Origin: Candidatus Poribacteria bacterium
GTDB lineage: Bacteria > Poribacteria > WGA-4E > UBA9662
Assembly: GCA_030748495.1 (NCBI GenBank)
Contig: JASMLX010000024.1
Location: forward strand, 1-59,706
Reading direction: 5' to 3'
Length of the DNA stretch: 59,706 nt
The notes under the pieces were generated by a model, which saw only the letters and a program-made list of their open reading frames with translations, did not search any database and had not been told where the DNA came from. The translations under genes were made by a program, and so were the position numbers. Positions 1 through 8,015 of this stretch are shown here, piece after piece (position 1 is the stretch's first letter; the number at the start of each line of letters is the position of its first letter).

Positions 1-101
1 AATTAGAAGAAAGCAGAATAAAACGTACCTGAGGAGAGAAGATAGCACTGGTGGATTATGCACGAGTCAGTTCGGTGGGACAGTTCGTAGTTCGTTTGAA
101 A

Positions 102-890
102 CTAGGCTAGGAGATATTGGCCCGGGATACGGGTCCCCGGATAAGCGGCTTGAGGATCACGGTCTTGAACCATCTGAGGAATCTCGTCCTCCCAATAGTC
201 AGGAACTGTCTCTGGCCGGTTATGCCATAGCAGTAGCAGGTTTCTGCGCCGATCGGTCTGGTTTTTGTAGGCCGCGTGCAACACCCGGGCATCTGCTAAA
301 ACCAACGATCCCGCTTTGGATTCGACATCTACTTGGTCGGGATGATCGCTGAACATGAGAGGGTGATCATCTTCGATAAACCTGGCTCCCTGCTCATGAG
401 CCGTAACTAGTTGATCGTGTAGCGGGATCCGCTTCAGGTGGGTGCCCGGTATAACCTTCAAACAACCGTTTTCAACGCTGGTATCTTCGAGGTAATATGA
501 CAGAAAAATGGTTTGTGGCCAAGGTGTGCAACTCAGCGGATCGTTCCAACGCATCCAATCTTGGTGCCAATAAAGTGCGGGAGCAAACGGCTCCTTAGTC
601 AGGACAATCAAACTCCCTACGTGATTGAAGTCGCCAAACTGCATCTCCTCCACCGCTTGTCGTGAAGGCTGCCACTCAGCCAAGCGTTTCATGGTTGCGT
701 TGTCCTCAAATCGGATCCCCAGATGTGTTCCCTGGTACTTGGTATCCGGGTGATGTTCCATGGTATCGTTGAGATGGTCTGATTCGCGGCGTAATTCCTG
801 CAAAAATTCCGGGCTCAAAATATCCGGAATTACACAATATCCGTCGCGCAGCATCTGTTCCCGCTTTTCTTGGGCCACTTCTGGTGTCAT
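102..890 (-). CDS. Phytanoyl-CoA dioxygenase family protein
   Basis: Predicted Fe(II)/2-oxoglutarate-dependent oxygenase of the PhyH family, 262 residues, a usual length for the family. The sequence shows a WHQDW motif near residue 109, giving the first His and the Asp of the iron-binding triad. A distal His lies in VLHAAYKNQ near residue 205, followed by an Arg-rich stretch (TDRRRN) that would hold 2-oxoglutarate. The gene reads leftward and starts with ATG at 890; a purine-rich GGAGGAT lies just upstream. No partner gene is adjacent: upstream lies decayed DNA. The substrate cannot be told. In many bacteria such enzymes hydroxylate small metabolites rather than phytanoyl-CoA. It is only distantly similar to the second PhyH protein at 33727-34515. 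Confidence 0.9.
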   Translation of the reverse strand: MTPEVAQEKREQMLRDGYCVIPDILSPEFLQELRRESDHLNDTMEHHPDTKYQGTHLGIRFEDNATMKRLAEWQPSRQAVEEMQFGDFNHVGSLIVLTKEPFAPALYWHQDWMRWNDPLSCTPWPQTIFLSYYLEDTSVENGCLKVIPGTHLKRIPLHDQLVTAHEQGARFIEDDHPLMFSDHPDQVDVESKAGSLVLADARVLHAAYKNQTDRRRNLLLLWHNRPETVPDYWEDEIPQMVQDRDPQAAYPGTRIPGQYLLA

Positions 891-1204
891 CTTATCCTCC
901 AGCCTGGATTAAATCAGCAACACCTGTCTATGGAAAAACAGGTGGATAGTTTTTGTCGTCCTAAGACCGTACAGTATAAAGCTTCAACTCATTCTGAAGA
1001 GTGCTTTATTAGACCTCTTGCACAAGTTCAAGAAGCAGAGGTCGAGAGACTTTTGAGTTTGTATATAGTATACCAAAGAATTTAGCCGCCTCTCAATCAG
1101 TACAAAGTTAACTGAATCACCAATGATTTTCAAGTGAAATTCAAGAAATTTATAGAGCAGAGTGAATCTAGATTCTATTACTGGTACAAAGTAGCTAAAT
1201 ATTC
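891..1204. other. Intergenic, possible IS5-like terminus
   Basis: No gene is visible here. The sequence ATTAGACCTCTTGCACAAG at 1008-1026 resembles ATTAGACCTCTGGCAAAAAG at 9661, which sits beside an IS5-like transposase remnant. It may be a solo IS end left by a lost or decayed copy. This rests on a short match only. Confidence 0.25.
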
Positions 1205-1645
1205 ACCGTCAATTGGAATGAGGCTACTGCCTCCGCTAAATGGACCGGAAAAAGGCGGCCGACAGGATGGGAATGGGAGTGGGCGGCTATAGAGGTGGGT
1301 TGAAAACAAGAAGTACTCGAAGTACTCTTGGGGAGATGATAAAAGTTTGGCCCGTGATTATGCCAACTATGAGGAAGTTGGAGGAAACGACAGGTGGGAT
1401 ACAGCCACACCTGCGGGTAGTTTTAAGCCCAATGGATATGGTTTATTTGATATGGTGGGTGACGTCTATGAATGGTGCAAGAAGTGGTGCTAGAAAAAGG
1501 GCACTTAATTCTTTTCGAGTGTCTCGTGGTGGTGCTTGGGCCACCCTGGCTGACTACCTCCGTGTCGGTGTTCGCTTCGCCACCGTTTTTTTGAAATCGA
1601 CTTGATCTTCGGATTTCGCTGTGCTGTCTCAGCATACGATCGGGG
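1205..1645 (+). pseudogene. Formylglycine-generating enzyme (SUMF1/FGE-sulfatase) family, decayed
   Basis: Conceptual translation in several frames rebuilds the C-terminal half of an FGE-sulfatase domain. WNEATASAKWTGKRRPTGWE is read from about 1214, YSWGDDKSLARDYANYEE from 1323, then PNGYGLFDMVGDVYEWC in the same frame. FRVSRGGAWATLADYLRVG follows from about 1513 in another frame, and GFRCAVSA near 1611 in yet another. These match the family signatures W.EA..Y..W.GKRLPTEAEWE, NG.GL.DM.GNV.EW, RGG.W and GFR(C/L). At least three frame changes are needed, so the gene is dead. The N-terminal half is not found upstream. Family members install formylglycine in sulfatases or modify other proteins; no sulfatase lies nearby. 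Confidence 0.8.
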
Positions 1646-1700
1646 TAATCTCGGTTACCGTCTTGGGCCTACTGAATCATAAGGTCACGGATTCTATTTG

Positions 1701-1790
1701 CTAGTGCAACAGGTGATTGATTCCTAAAAATACCTGATAAGGTGTTTTAATACCAAGGTATTTTCTTGGTCGATTGTTGGGTCTAATCAT
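1701..1790 (-). mobile_element. IS30-family transposase, C-terminal scrap
   Basis: The minus strand encodes NRPRKYLGIKTPYQVFLG, the conserved end of IS30-family transposases (NNRPRK.LG.KTP.EVF), followed closely by a stop. Only about 30 codons are recognisable. It lies head to head with the plus-strand IS30 remnant that starts near 1845. Confidence 0.75.
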
Positions 1791-1844
1791 AGCCCTAGTG
1801 AATTTCCTTCTGAGTAATCGAGATATCGTCCCAAACAAACCTAT

Positions 1845-2487
1845 CAATTGGCTCGGCAACGGCACAGCAACAGAGTCCGGCCGCCTATCTCTTTTGAGCG
1901 TTGGCAACCGGTTGGATCATTGATCCGCCAAGACTGGAGCCCAGAACAGATCAGCCTTGTGTTTTTAAAACAGAAAAAACCAAGTGTCAGCCATGAATGG
2001 ATCTAGCAGTATATCTTGGGCAACAAACATAAAGAGAGTAACCTTTACACTCGTCTGCGCTGCCCCGGTCTGACCGGTGGAGCCAAAATCACGGCTGCCC
2101 CTGATTACCCACCTACCCAACAAAGATGCGGAGAGGGGCAAACGAGCCATTATTGATTTTCGCTCTCCCTTAGCGGCAAAGCTACACACGCTTACTTCAG
2201 ACATGAAGAAAGAGTTTGCTGCTGATCAAAGCATAGTCAAAGCTTGGCAATCAACTTCTATGTGGTACATCCTAATGCTTGATAGCAGCCAGGGCTCAAC
2301 CAAAATACTAATGTCCTGATCAGACAGTACCTTGCAAAAAGCACCTTCTGGACCGATATTTCTGCGGAACAAATCAATAGGGTAATGGAAAAACTGAATC
2401 ACCATCCTCCAAAGTACCTTGGTATGAAAACCCCAAATCAGGTATTCTTCGGGGATCGTTCACCTGTTGCACTTCAAAGTTGAATCT
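1845..2487 (+). mobile_element. IS30-family element remnant with broken transposase
   Basis: Plus-strand frames carry pieces of an IS30 transposase in order: SLIRQDWSPEQISLVFLKQ (about 1918-1974), SVSHEWI, then ANFYVVHPNA-like and GLNQNTNVLIRQYLAKSTF pieces (about 2290-2345). They end with PKYLGMKTPNQVFFGDRSP and VALQS at about 2411-2482. Frames change several times and stops interrupt it. The DDE core is deleted or unrecognisable, so it cannot transpose by itself. The closing GTTGCACTTCAAAGTTGAAT resembles the terminal repeat sequence seen near 4215 and so probably marks the right end of the element. Confidence 0.8.
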
Positions 2488-2514
2488 GCGCCTTATAAAC
2501 CAATTATAATAATT

Positions 2515-3234
2515 ATGAAAAAATTTACTCTAATCCTGATCATTTCACTATTTTTAATAACTGCCTATTCTGTCGAAGCTCACCAGCCTAGATTGGTCAA
2601 GGAAGAAGTGATTGCTATTGAGAACCCGGAAGTTTCGCAAGCCTTCTACGCGGAACTTACAGGTAAGTCGCAAGTATATACTATTAATTCCGAAGTCCCT
2701 TTCAAGTTATATTTAGGACTTTTGGTTCCAGATATCCCGGGAATTGAAAAAGATGTTTCTGCTTTAATTAAAAAAGAAGATCATGAGCATGAACACCATC
2801 GTGAGAAGCAGACCCACAAGCATGATAAGTTCAAGGTATTGCTTGATGGTAGTACTCATGAATGGACTTCATACTATGAAAAACATGCTGGAGACGATTA
2901 TTTCATAGGTCCAGCATTGCAAGCAGATGATAGCGATTCAGCTTTGCACCCAAAAGGGGTAGATGCTGAAGCCGGAGAATATACTGTAAAAGTTTTCAGC
3001 CCAGACAATGAAGGTAAATATGTTCTAGTTGTTGGTGATAAGGAAGAGTTTCCTTTATTTGAGATTATTAATACCGTGATACAGGTCCCTCAAATAAAAA
3101 TCTATTTTGGCAAATCACCTTTATCAGCTTTTTCAACCCCCACAATGCTTGGTTTTCTGGTAATGACGTTAATATTACTTACTGCAGTAATAGGCCTTGT
3201 CATATTTGCGGTGAAGGGTTTTTACAAAAACTAA
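2515..3234 (+). CDS. Exported, membrane-anchored protein with a His-rich segment (unknown function)
   Basis: I chose ATG 2515 because it opens on a clear signal peptide (MKKFTLILIISLFLITAYSV, cleavage after VEA); an in-frame extension to 2467 would cover only IS30 end sequence. The mature protein (about 215 residues) has a His/Glu/Lys-rich stretch around residues 90-105 (DHEHEHHREKQTHKHDK), likely to bind divalent metal. An aromatic-rich middle follows, and then a C-terminal membrane segment (LGFLVMTLILLTAVIGLVIFAV) before a short basic tail. It should therefore sit outside the cytoplasmic membrane on a C-terminal anchor. I recognise no named domain. The layout recalls small exported proteins of unknown function from candidate-phyla bacteria (recollection, not a search). 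It is more A+T-rich than its surroundings, is bracketed by IS30 remnants, and has no co-directional neighbour, which suggests transfer. Confidence 0.75.
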   Translation: MKKFTLILIISLFLITAYSVEAHQPRLVKEEVIAIENPEVSQAFYAELTGKSQVYTINSEVPFKLYLGLLVPDIPGIEKDVSALIKKEDHEHEHHREKQTHKHDKFKVLLDGSTHEWTSYYEKHAGDDYFIGPALQADDSDSALHPKGVDAEAGEYTVKVFSPDNEGKYVLVVGDKEEFPLFEIINTVIQVPQIKIYFGKSPLSAFSTPTMLGFLVMTLILLTAVIGLVIFAVKGFYKN

Positions 3235-3248
3235 AAATATAAATAAAC

Positions 3249-4239
3249 GTGAATTCAACTCCCATTTGATCTGTTGATCAGAAACCTAGGTGGATTTTGC
3301 CTTTTTGGGCAAGTCCGGTCGGATCAATCCGTTCATGTTTTCATTGAGTCCCTGTTCCCATCAAGCATACGGATAGGCGAAGAAAAATTTGGCCTCCAGA
3401 TTTTTAACCTTGGACTTATGTTCGGTGAATTCTTTCCCCTGATTTGAAGTCAGGGTGCAAACCTTTGCTTTCAAAGGGCTCAGCCAGTCGATGACGGCCG
3501 GTTTCACCCCACCAGCACTTTTGCTGGCTAACCTTGCAATCAGGGAAAGCCGAGACTTGCGTTTGGCCAAAGAAACCAATGCACCACAGTGATTGTTACC
3601 GATGCTGGTATCGATTTCCCAGTCACCGGTGCGTGAACGCTTCCCGACCACCGCAGGTCGTTGGTCAATCGAAACCCGGTTGGGAATTCTTCCACGGCCA
3701 TCATGAATTCCGTAACATTTTTTATGCTTCTTGCGGCTGCGCAAATAAGGATCGAACTCACCTCCTTCTGATTGGCCCTTCAAAATCTACTGGTAGACCC
3801 ATTGATGACTGACTTTGGTTTTTCTTTCTTTCGACAGCCACAGACTGACCTGTTCCGGACTCCAGCCCTGACGGATCAAAGACTCAATCTGCCTCCAACT
3901 CTGAAAAGAAATCCGATGCTGGAGATAGTTTCGATGGCTTTGAGTGGCAAATTGATGGGCCTGGGCGGGGCGATAACCGTGTTTTCCCTGATTGCGTTTC
4001 AATTGACGGTAGATGGTAGTTTTATGCCGCCCCAGGATTCGACTGATTTCCGCAGGGTTATGATTAGCTTTGCAAATCTCCCAAGTAATGAGCATAAATC
4101 TGGTCTGGTTCATTTTGGCTGAGCTGGATGTAGCTTCTGATCAGTGCCTCTCTTTCTTCCAAGGTTGACAGGTGCTGATGCTACAACAGCTCTCCCTTTT
4201 TGCCTGGACATGGAGTTGCACTTACCAGTTGAATTCAGG
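3249..4239 (-). mobile_element. IS30-family insertion sequence, decayed, with both ends
   Basis: A roughly 990-bp element. TGAATTCAACTCCCATTTGA at 3250 faces the reverse complement at about 4238, TGAATTCAACTGGTAAGTGC: imperfect terminal inverted repeats sharing the outer TGAATTCAACT. The minus strand between them carries a transposase (see separate entry). At 4239 the flanking DNA is a second IS30 transposase cut off at TNRLLRP, so this copy seems to have inserted into the other. Confidence 0.7.
3294..4113 (-). pseudogene. IS30-family transposase with nonsense mutations
   Basis: The reading frame runs MNQTRFMLITWEICKANHNP, then a helix-turn-helix (AEISRILGRHKTTIYRQLKR) and WSPEQVSLWLSKERKTKVSH. 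An amber codon follows VYQ at 3787-3789 where the family has Tyr or His. The frame stays the same through GDWEIDTSIGNNHCGALVSL (first catalytic Asp), LTSNQGKEFTEH (second Asp region) and FFAYPYA. A TGA then replaces the usual Ser, followed by WEQGLNENMNGLIRPDLPKK (catalytic Glu region). The final NNRPRK.LG block is absent. With two in-frame stops and a lost C-terminus the enzyme is inactive, although most of the DDE fold is still readable. Confidence 0.85.
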
Positions 4240-4830
4240 GTCGCAGCAATCGGTTAGTACTTTCATTAGAGCCACCTTGCCACGGGCTCCTCGGATCACA
4301 AAAGTAGACCTCGATATTAATGGCCAAGCTAAATCTTTGATGATCTACCAGTTCCTGTCCTCGATCCCAAGTCAGTGATTTATACAACTCTTTCGGTAAT
4401 TTCTGAGCTGGTTTAATCCGGGTAGAAACTACGGTTTGGCTCTCCTTATTATCTACCTTTGCCAACATTACGTAGCCTGAATGACGTTCGACCAGTGTGG
4501 CCATGTAACTGTTTTTCGAGCCTGCAATTAGATAGATCTCCTTCCCAATGACTAGCAACGGCCCAATCCTCCACTGATGGCGGCCGCTGACGGATTGAAA
4601 CCGCATGGCTAATCTGTCCCTGTCCATCTCTTTTCCGACTTGAATGCTTAGTTGACGTATCACCCGTTGAGTTCTAAGGTGCTAAAGGAGTTCTTTTTTC
4701 AGCACCCTGCGAGCTTGGACAAATAAACTTCGATCGATGGTCTGGTGTGACACCTGATCACCCCCTTCGGCTGGATATTTTTTCAGCCTGGCCACGATCT
4801 GTTGCGGCGACCAATTTATTCGAAACCCCT
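4236..4830 (-). mobile_element. Second IS30-family transposase, interrupted by the first
   Basis: The open stretch 4235-4663 on the minus strand reads LIAGSKNSYMATLVERHSGY, LTWDRGQELVDHQRF, NIEVYFCDPRSPWQGGSNES and TNRLLRP, the DDE core of an IS30 transposase of a different subgroup from its neighbour. Upstream pieces such as WSPQQIVARLKKYPAEGGDQ and VSHQTIDRSLFVQ lie at about 4690-4830 with stops between them. Reading ends abruptly at 4236, where the terminal repeat of the adjacent IS30 begins, so the C-terminus was removed by that insertion. The N-terminal helix-turn-helix region was not clearly recognised. Confidence 0.75.
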
Positions 4831-5190
4831 TTTCTCAGCCTCTCTGGGATGGTTCCAATCAAACGAACGAGTGTCACTTTTACTCGCTGAACAAGGATTC
4901 TGCGACACCATCCAATTCATTCGTTTTCTGCCTATAGTATTGAAGACCAATTTTGAAACATTTAAGACGTTCGTCTGACAGCAGGGGGTTCGGTAACACA
5001 TGCCGCAAGGATGTTTGGCCAGAGCGTACAGTGGCCTAAAGCTGATACACGCGTAAGGTGTTGGCAGAACTCAAGGAACTGGACCGACAAAACCACATGG
5101 GGAATGGACTGATGGGGAGTAAACTGAGATCAACTGTTCTCGTTCCGATCGCAAAATCAGTGGTTAGTTCTGAGAAGATGGTCAATTAGC
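4831..5190. other. Gap without a supportable gene
   Basis: Minus-strand frames hold scraps that may be the decayed 5' part of the second IS30 element. Nothing else is recognisable. Confidence 0.3.
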
Positions 5191-5376
5191 ATGCCCGCAC
5201 GCTATACTTTTGATAATAGCCGATCCCAAAATTTTTACAATCACAAAACCGTGATGACCAAAGACAAGATGCTTCAAACCGTTGTGCTATTTGCTCCCAT
5301 TGAGTCACGATCCTCCGAAACTTTCATTGACAAGATCAGGGACAGATTATATATGGTAAAGATGGGAAACGGATGA
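5191..5376 (+). CDS. Short ORF overlapping the next permease gene (doubtful)
   Basis: A 61-codon frame whose TGA overlaps the ATG of the following permease gene in an ATGA arrangement, which would allow translational coupling. The product ends in FIDKIRDRLYMVKMGNG and matches no family I know. It could be the tail of a lost upstream gene, for instance a transporter subunit of the same operon, or chance. Only the overlap speaks for it. Confidence 0.25.
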   Translation: MPARYTFDNSRSQNFYNHKTVMTKDKMLQTVVLFAPIESRSSETFIDKIRDRLYMVKMGNG

Positions 5377-6647
5377 TTTTTATCGGAATCATAAAAATCG
5401 GCATCAATTTTCAGGTGGGTTGGGAATCTTTGGTGCGCAATAAATTTCGGTCTATCTTGACTTTGCTGGGCATTGTCCTGGGTATTTTTATCGTTGTGGT
5501 CAGTGTCTCCCTGAGTCAGAGTATTAAAGACTTTATGATTTCCGAGTTTAAAACTTTCAGCGGCAATACCCTAATATTTATGTGGCACGAGCCGTGGATC
5601 GAAAAAGATGACGGTCGGTGGGTTCGAAATCCGATTAAAGATAACTTTTGGTTAGAAGACGTCTCAGAAGTGGCTGAAAGATGTCCCTCTATCACCAACG
5701 CAACAGGTTGGCAACCTCTAGATGGGAGGCAAGTCGAATTTGGAAACAAAAATAGAAATTATTTTATTCAGGGTTGCTTGGTGGCGAGCGCCGACATCTT
5801 CAATTGGGAAATGGAATACGGTCGAATTTTCCAGCAGTGGGAGATGGACACGAGTCAACGCGTTTGCATCCTTGGCCATAAAGTTCGTACAGACCTGTTT
5901 GGCCGAACCAATCCGATCGGTCAAGACGTGCGAATTGGCCGTGAGCGATTCACAGTTATTGGTTCACTGACATCCAAAGCAACGGGGTTGATGCGTATGA
6001 TGGCGGGAAGTGGGATGGACGAAACCGTTTACCTGCCGATCCCAACAGTTGGAACGTATTTTATGGGGAAAAGTAACAGGTGGTTGGCCATCTTTGCCAC
6101 CGCGGAGAGTTATGAGCAGGTGGATCAGGCCCAAGCAGAAATTCGGGCTTTATGGAGACAAAAGTTCGGCTCGGATCAGTACCACAATATGGGGACTTCC
6201 GCCGAGGCTATAAAATTTATCTCCAAGAACACGCGAATTATTAGCTATGTCTTAGGTGGATTGGCGGCTATTACTTTGATTGTGGGTGGAATTGGTACCA
6301 TGAATATTATGTTGGTCTCGGTTAGCGAAAGAACTCAGGAAATCGGGTTACGCAAAGCTATTGGGGCCAAAAGCAACGATATCCGTTTCCAATTTCTAAT
6401 AGAAGCTATTGTAATCTGCTTGTTTGGCGGCCTCATCGGAACTGGGCTGGCGATGCTGGTGGTTAATGGAGCAGGTTGGGCCATGACTACCTTCGTCATC
6501 AAGGATTCCGTTTGGCCGGCAACGGTTAAAATTGAGGCCGCATTGGCTGCATTCAGTGTTTCGATGCTAGTGGGTATCCTAGCCGGTTTCTACCCCTCCA
6601 ACAAAGCCGCTAACCTGACACCTGTAGAGGCTTTACGATTTGACTAA
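5373..6647 (+). CDS. ABC transporter permease, MacB/FtsX type (first of two)
   Basis: A 424-residue inner-membrane protein with MacB-type topology. One membrane helix lies near the N-terminus (FRSILTLLGIVLGIFIVVVS), then a periplasmic MacB-PCD domain of about 200 residues. Three helices close the protein in the FtsX domain (VLGGLAAITLIVGGIGTMNI, IEAIVICLFGGLIGTGLAML, LAAFSVSMLVGILAGFYPS). The cytoplasmic coupling segment ERTQEIGLRKAIGAK is typical of the family. Partners would be a MacB-like ATPase and a periplasmic adaptor, but neither is present between here and the left edge. The second permease follows 66 bp downstream on the same strand, so the two may form a heterodimer. The substrate is unknown; family members move peptides, lipoproteins or antimicrobials. 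Confidence 0.88.
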   Translation: MIFIGIIKIGINFQVGWESLVRNKFRSILTLLGIVLGIFIVVVSVSLSQSIKDFMISEFKTFSGNTLIFMWHEPWIEKDDGRWVRNPIKDNFWLEDVSEVAERCPSITNATGWQPLDGRQVEFGNKNRNYFIQGCLVASADIFNWEMEYGRIFQQWEMDTSQRVCILGHKVRTDLFGRTNPIGQDVRIGRERFTVIGSLTSKATGLMRMMAGSGMDETVYLPIPTVGTYFMGKSNRWLAIFATAESYEQVDQAQAEIRALWRQKFGSDQYHNMGTSAEAIKFISKNTRIISYVLGGLAAITLIVGGIGTMNIMLVSVSERTQEIGLRKAIGAKSNDIRFQFLIEAIVICLFGGLIGTGLAMLVVNGAGWAMTTFVIKDSVWPATVKIEAALAAFSVSMLVGILAGFYPSNKAANLTPVEALRFD

Positions 6648-6712
6648 TCGTTTTCCCTGTTTTTACTCAACCAGTTAGTTATTCCCGTTCTAAAATTTAA
6701 GGTAATTGGATC

Positions 6713-7990
6713 ATGATATTTGAAAGTTTGTTGATCACTTTTCGGGTGTTAAGCGGTGAAAAGCTACGTACTGGGCTGACCATTCTGGGCATCATGATCG
6801 GTATCACCGGAGTAATTACGATTAGATCTGTGGGGTCGGCTGGAAGCCAGGTAATGACATCCTCTCTGAATCAAGAGTCTGGCACCTTCAGCATTCGTCG
6901 AGAATCCTGGATAGAAAAAAATGGGAAATGGCAACCCAATCAGAGCCGAGAATTCCTGACGTTGGATGATGTTGAAGCCATCAAAACCAGTTGTCCCTCG
7001 GTTGAGACTGCTATTCCGGTAGATAGCCAGAGGCGGAGAATAGAGGTCGACGGCAAAAATAGAGACATGTCTGTCGAATACACTACTGATGAGTCGGCAT
7101 ATTTTCAGGACTGGTTTACGGATTTCGGCCATTATGTGACGAGGACCGACATGGATATGAAGACCAAGATCTGCATTATCGGTCATGAAGTTTGGCAGGT
7201 CATGTTTAGCGGTCTCAACCCAATTGGGCGTGAAATCAAGATTGATAAGCAGCGTTATACGGTGGTGGGTGTGATGGATAAAAAGCCACAAGGGATGAAC
7301 AAAGACGACAATTCAAATCGGAAAGTTTTTATTCCGATTACCACCGGCCAGACCTACTTTGGTGTTCGACAATACTCTAACTCGGATGATAGCAACCCTG
7401 GGCCAAAAAACCAGGTTCGTGCCATACGCATCCGTGCCACCTCAGTTGATGTATTAGATCAAGCCAAAATGGAGGTAGAAACTCTGGTTAGGTACCGTCA
7501 CAATGATGAAGAAGATGCTTTTAAGGTGGATAGTATTGATGACAGATTAAAATTCGTCAATAAAGTTTTATTGGTTATCCAATTGATTATGTTGATGGTC
7601 ACAATTTTTCCTCTGGTAGTTGGTGGTATCGGCATTATGAACATCATGTTGGTTTCCGTAACTGAACGGGTACCTGAGATCGGTCTTCGCAAAGCGGTCG
7701 GAGCCAAAGGGTTCGATATCAGAATCCAGTTTTTAGTGGAGTCAGTCATCATTAGTCTGATCGGTAGTCTGCTCGGACTGGCTGCTGGTTTTACGCTGGC
7801 TTCGTTAGCCGGTGAGGTCTTCAACCAGAGGTGGGCCGAAGAGTGGGGAACCACCTGGCCTTCGGCCATCACCCTGGAATCGATGGTCAGTGGGGTGATG
7901 ATGGGCATGGTAGTGGGGGTGGTTTTTGGCTACTTCCCGGCCAGTCAAGCCGCACGGCTAACACCAATCGAAGCCATTCGTAACAAGTAA
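6713..7990 (+). CDS. ABC transporter permease, MacB/FtsX type (second of two)
   Basis: This protein has 425 residues and the same layout as the preceding gene: an N-terminal helix (RTGLTILGIMIGITGVITI), a periplasmic domain with WIEKNGKWQPNQSREF echoing WIEKDDGRWVRNPIKDNF of its neighbour, and three C-terminal helices. The coupling segment ERVPEIGLRKAVGAKG is conserved. The similar length and shared motifs point to an old tandem duplication giving two halves of a heterodimeric permease. It starts at ATG 6713, preceded by AAGGTAATTGG. The PQQ-type propeller gene follows after 25 bp, so all three are probably cotranscribed. Confidence 0.88.
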   Translation: MIFESLLITFRVLSGEKLRTGLTILGIMIGITGVITIRSVGSAGSQVMTSSLNQESGTFSIRRESWIEKNGKWQPNQSREFLTLDDVEAIKTSCPSVETAIPVDSQRRRIEVDGKNRDMSVEYTTDESAYFQDWFTDFGHYVTRTDMDMKTKICIIGHEVWQVMFSGLNPIGREIKIDKQRYTVVGVMDKKPQGMNKDDNSNRKVFIPITTGQTYFGVRQYSNSDDSNPGPKNQVRAIRIRATSVDVLDQAKMEVETLVRYRHNDEEDAFKVDSIDDRLKFVNKVLLVIQLIMLMVTIFPLVVGGIGIMNIMLVSVTERVPEIGLRKAVGAKGFDIRIQFLVESVIISLIGSLLGLAAGFTLASLAGEVFNQRWAEEWGTTWPSAITLESMVSGVMMGMVVGVVFGYFPASQAARLTPIEAIRNK

Positions 7991-8015
7991 ATCAACTCAC
8001 CTCTGGAATCATAAT

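Noticed and set aside
1240..1605. Plus-strand ORF of 121 codons as a real gene.
   Set aside because: It runs partly out of frame across the formylglycine-generating-enzyme pseudogene; family similarity shifts between frames.
6764..7291. Minus-strand ORF of 175 codons within the second permease gene.
   Set aside because: The opposite strand has full-length MacB-type features; this is a shadow without protein similarity.
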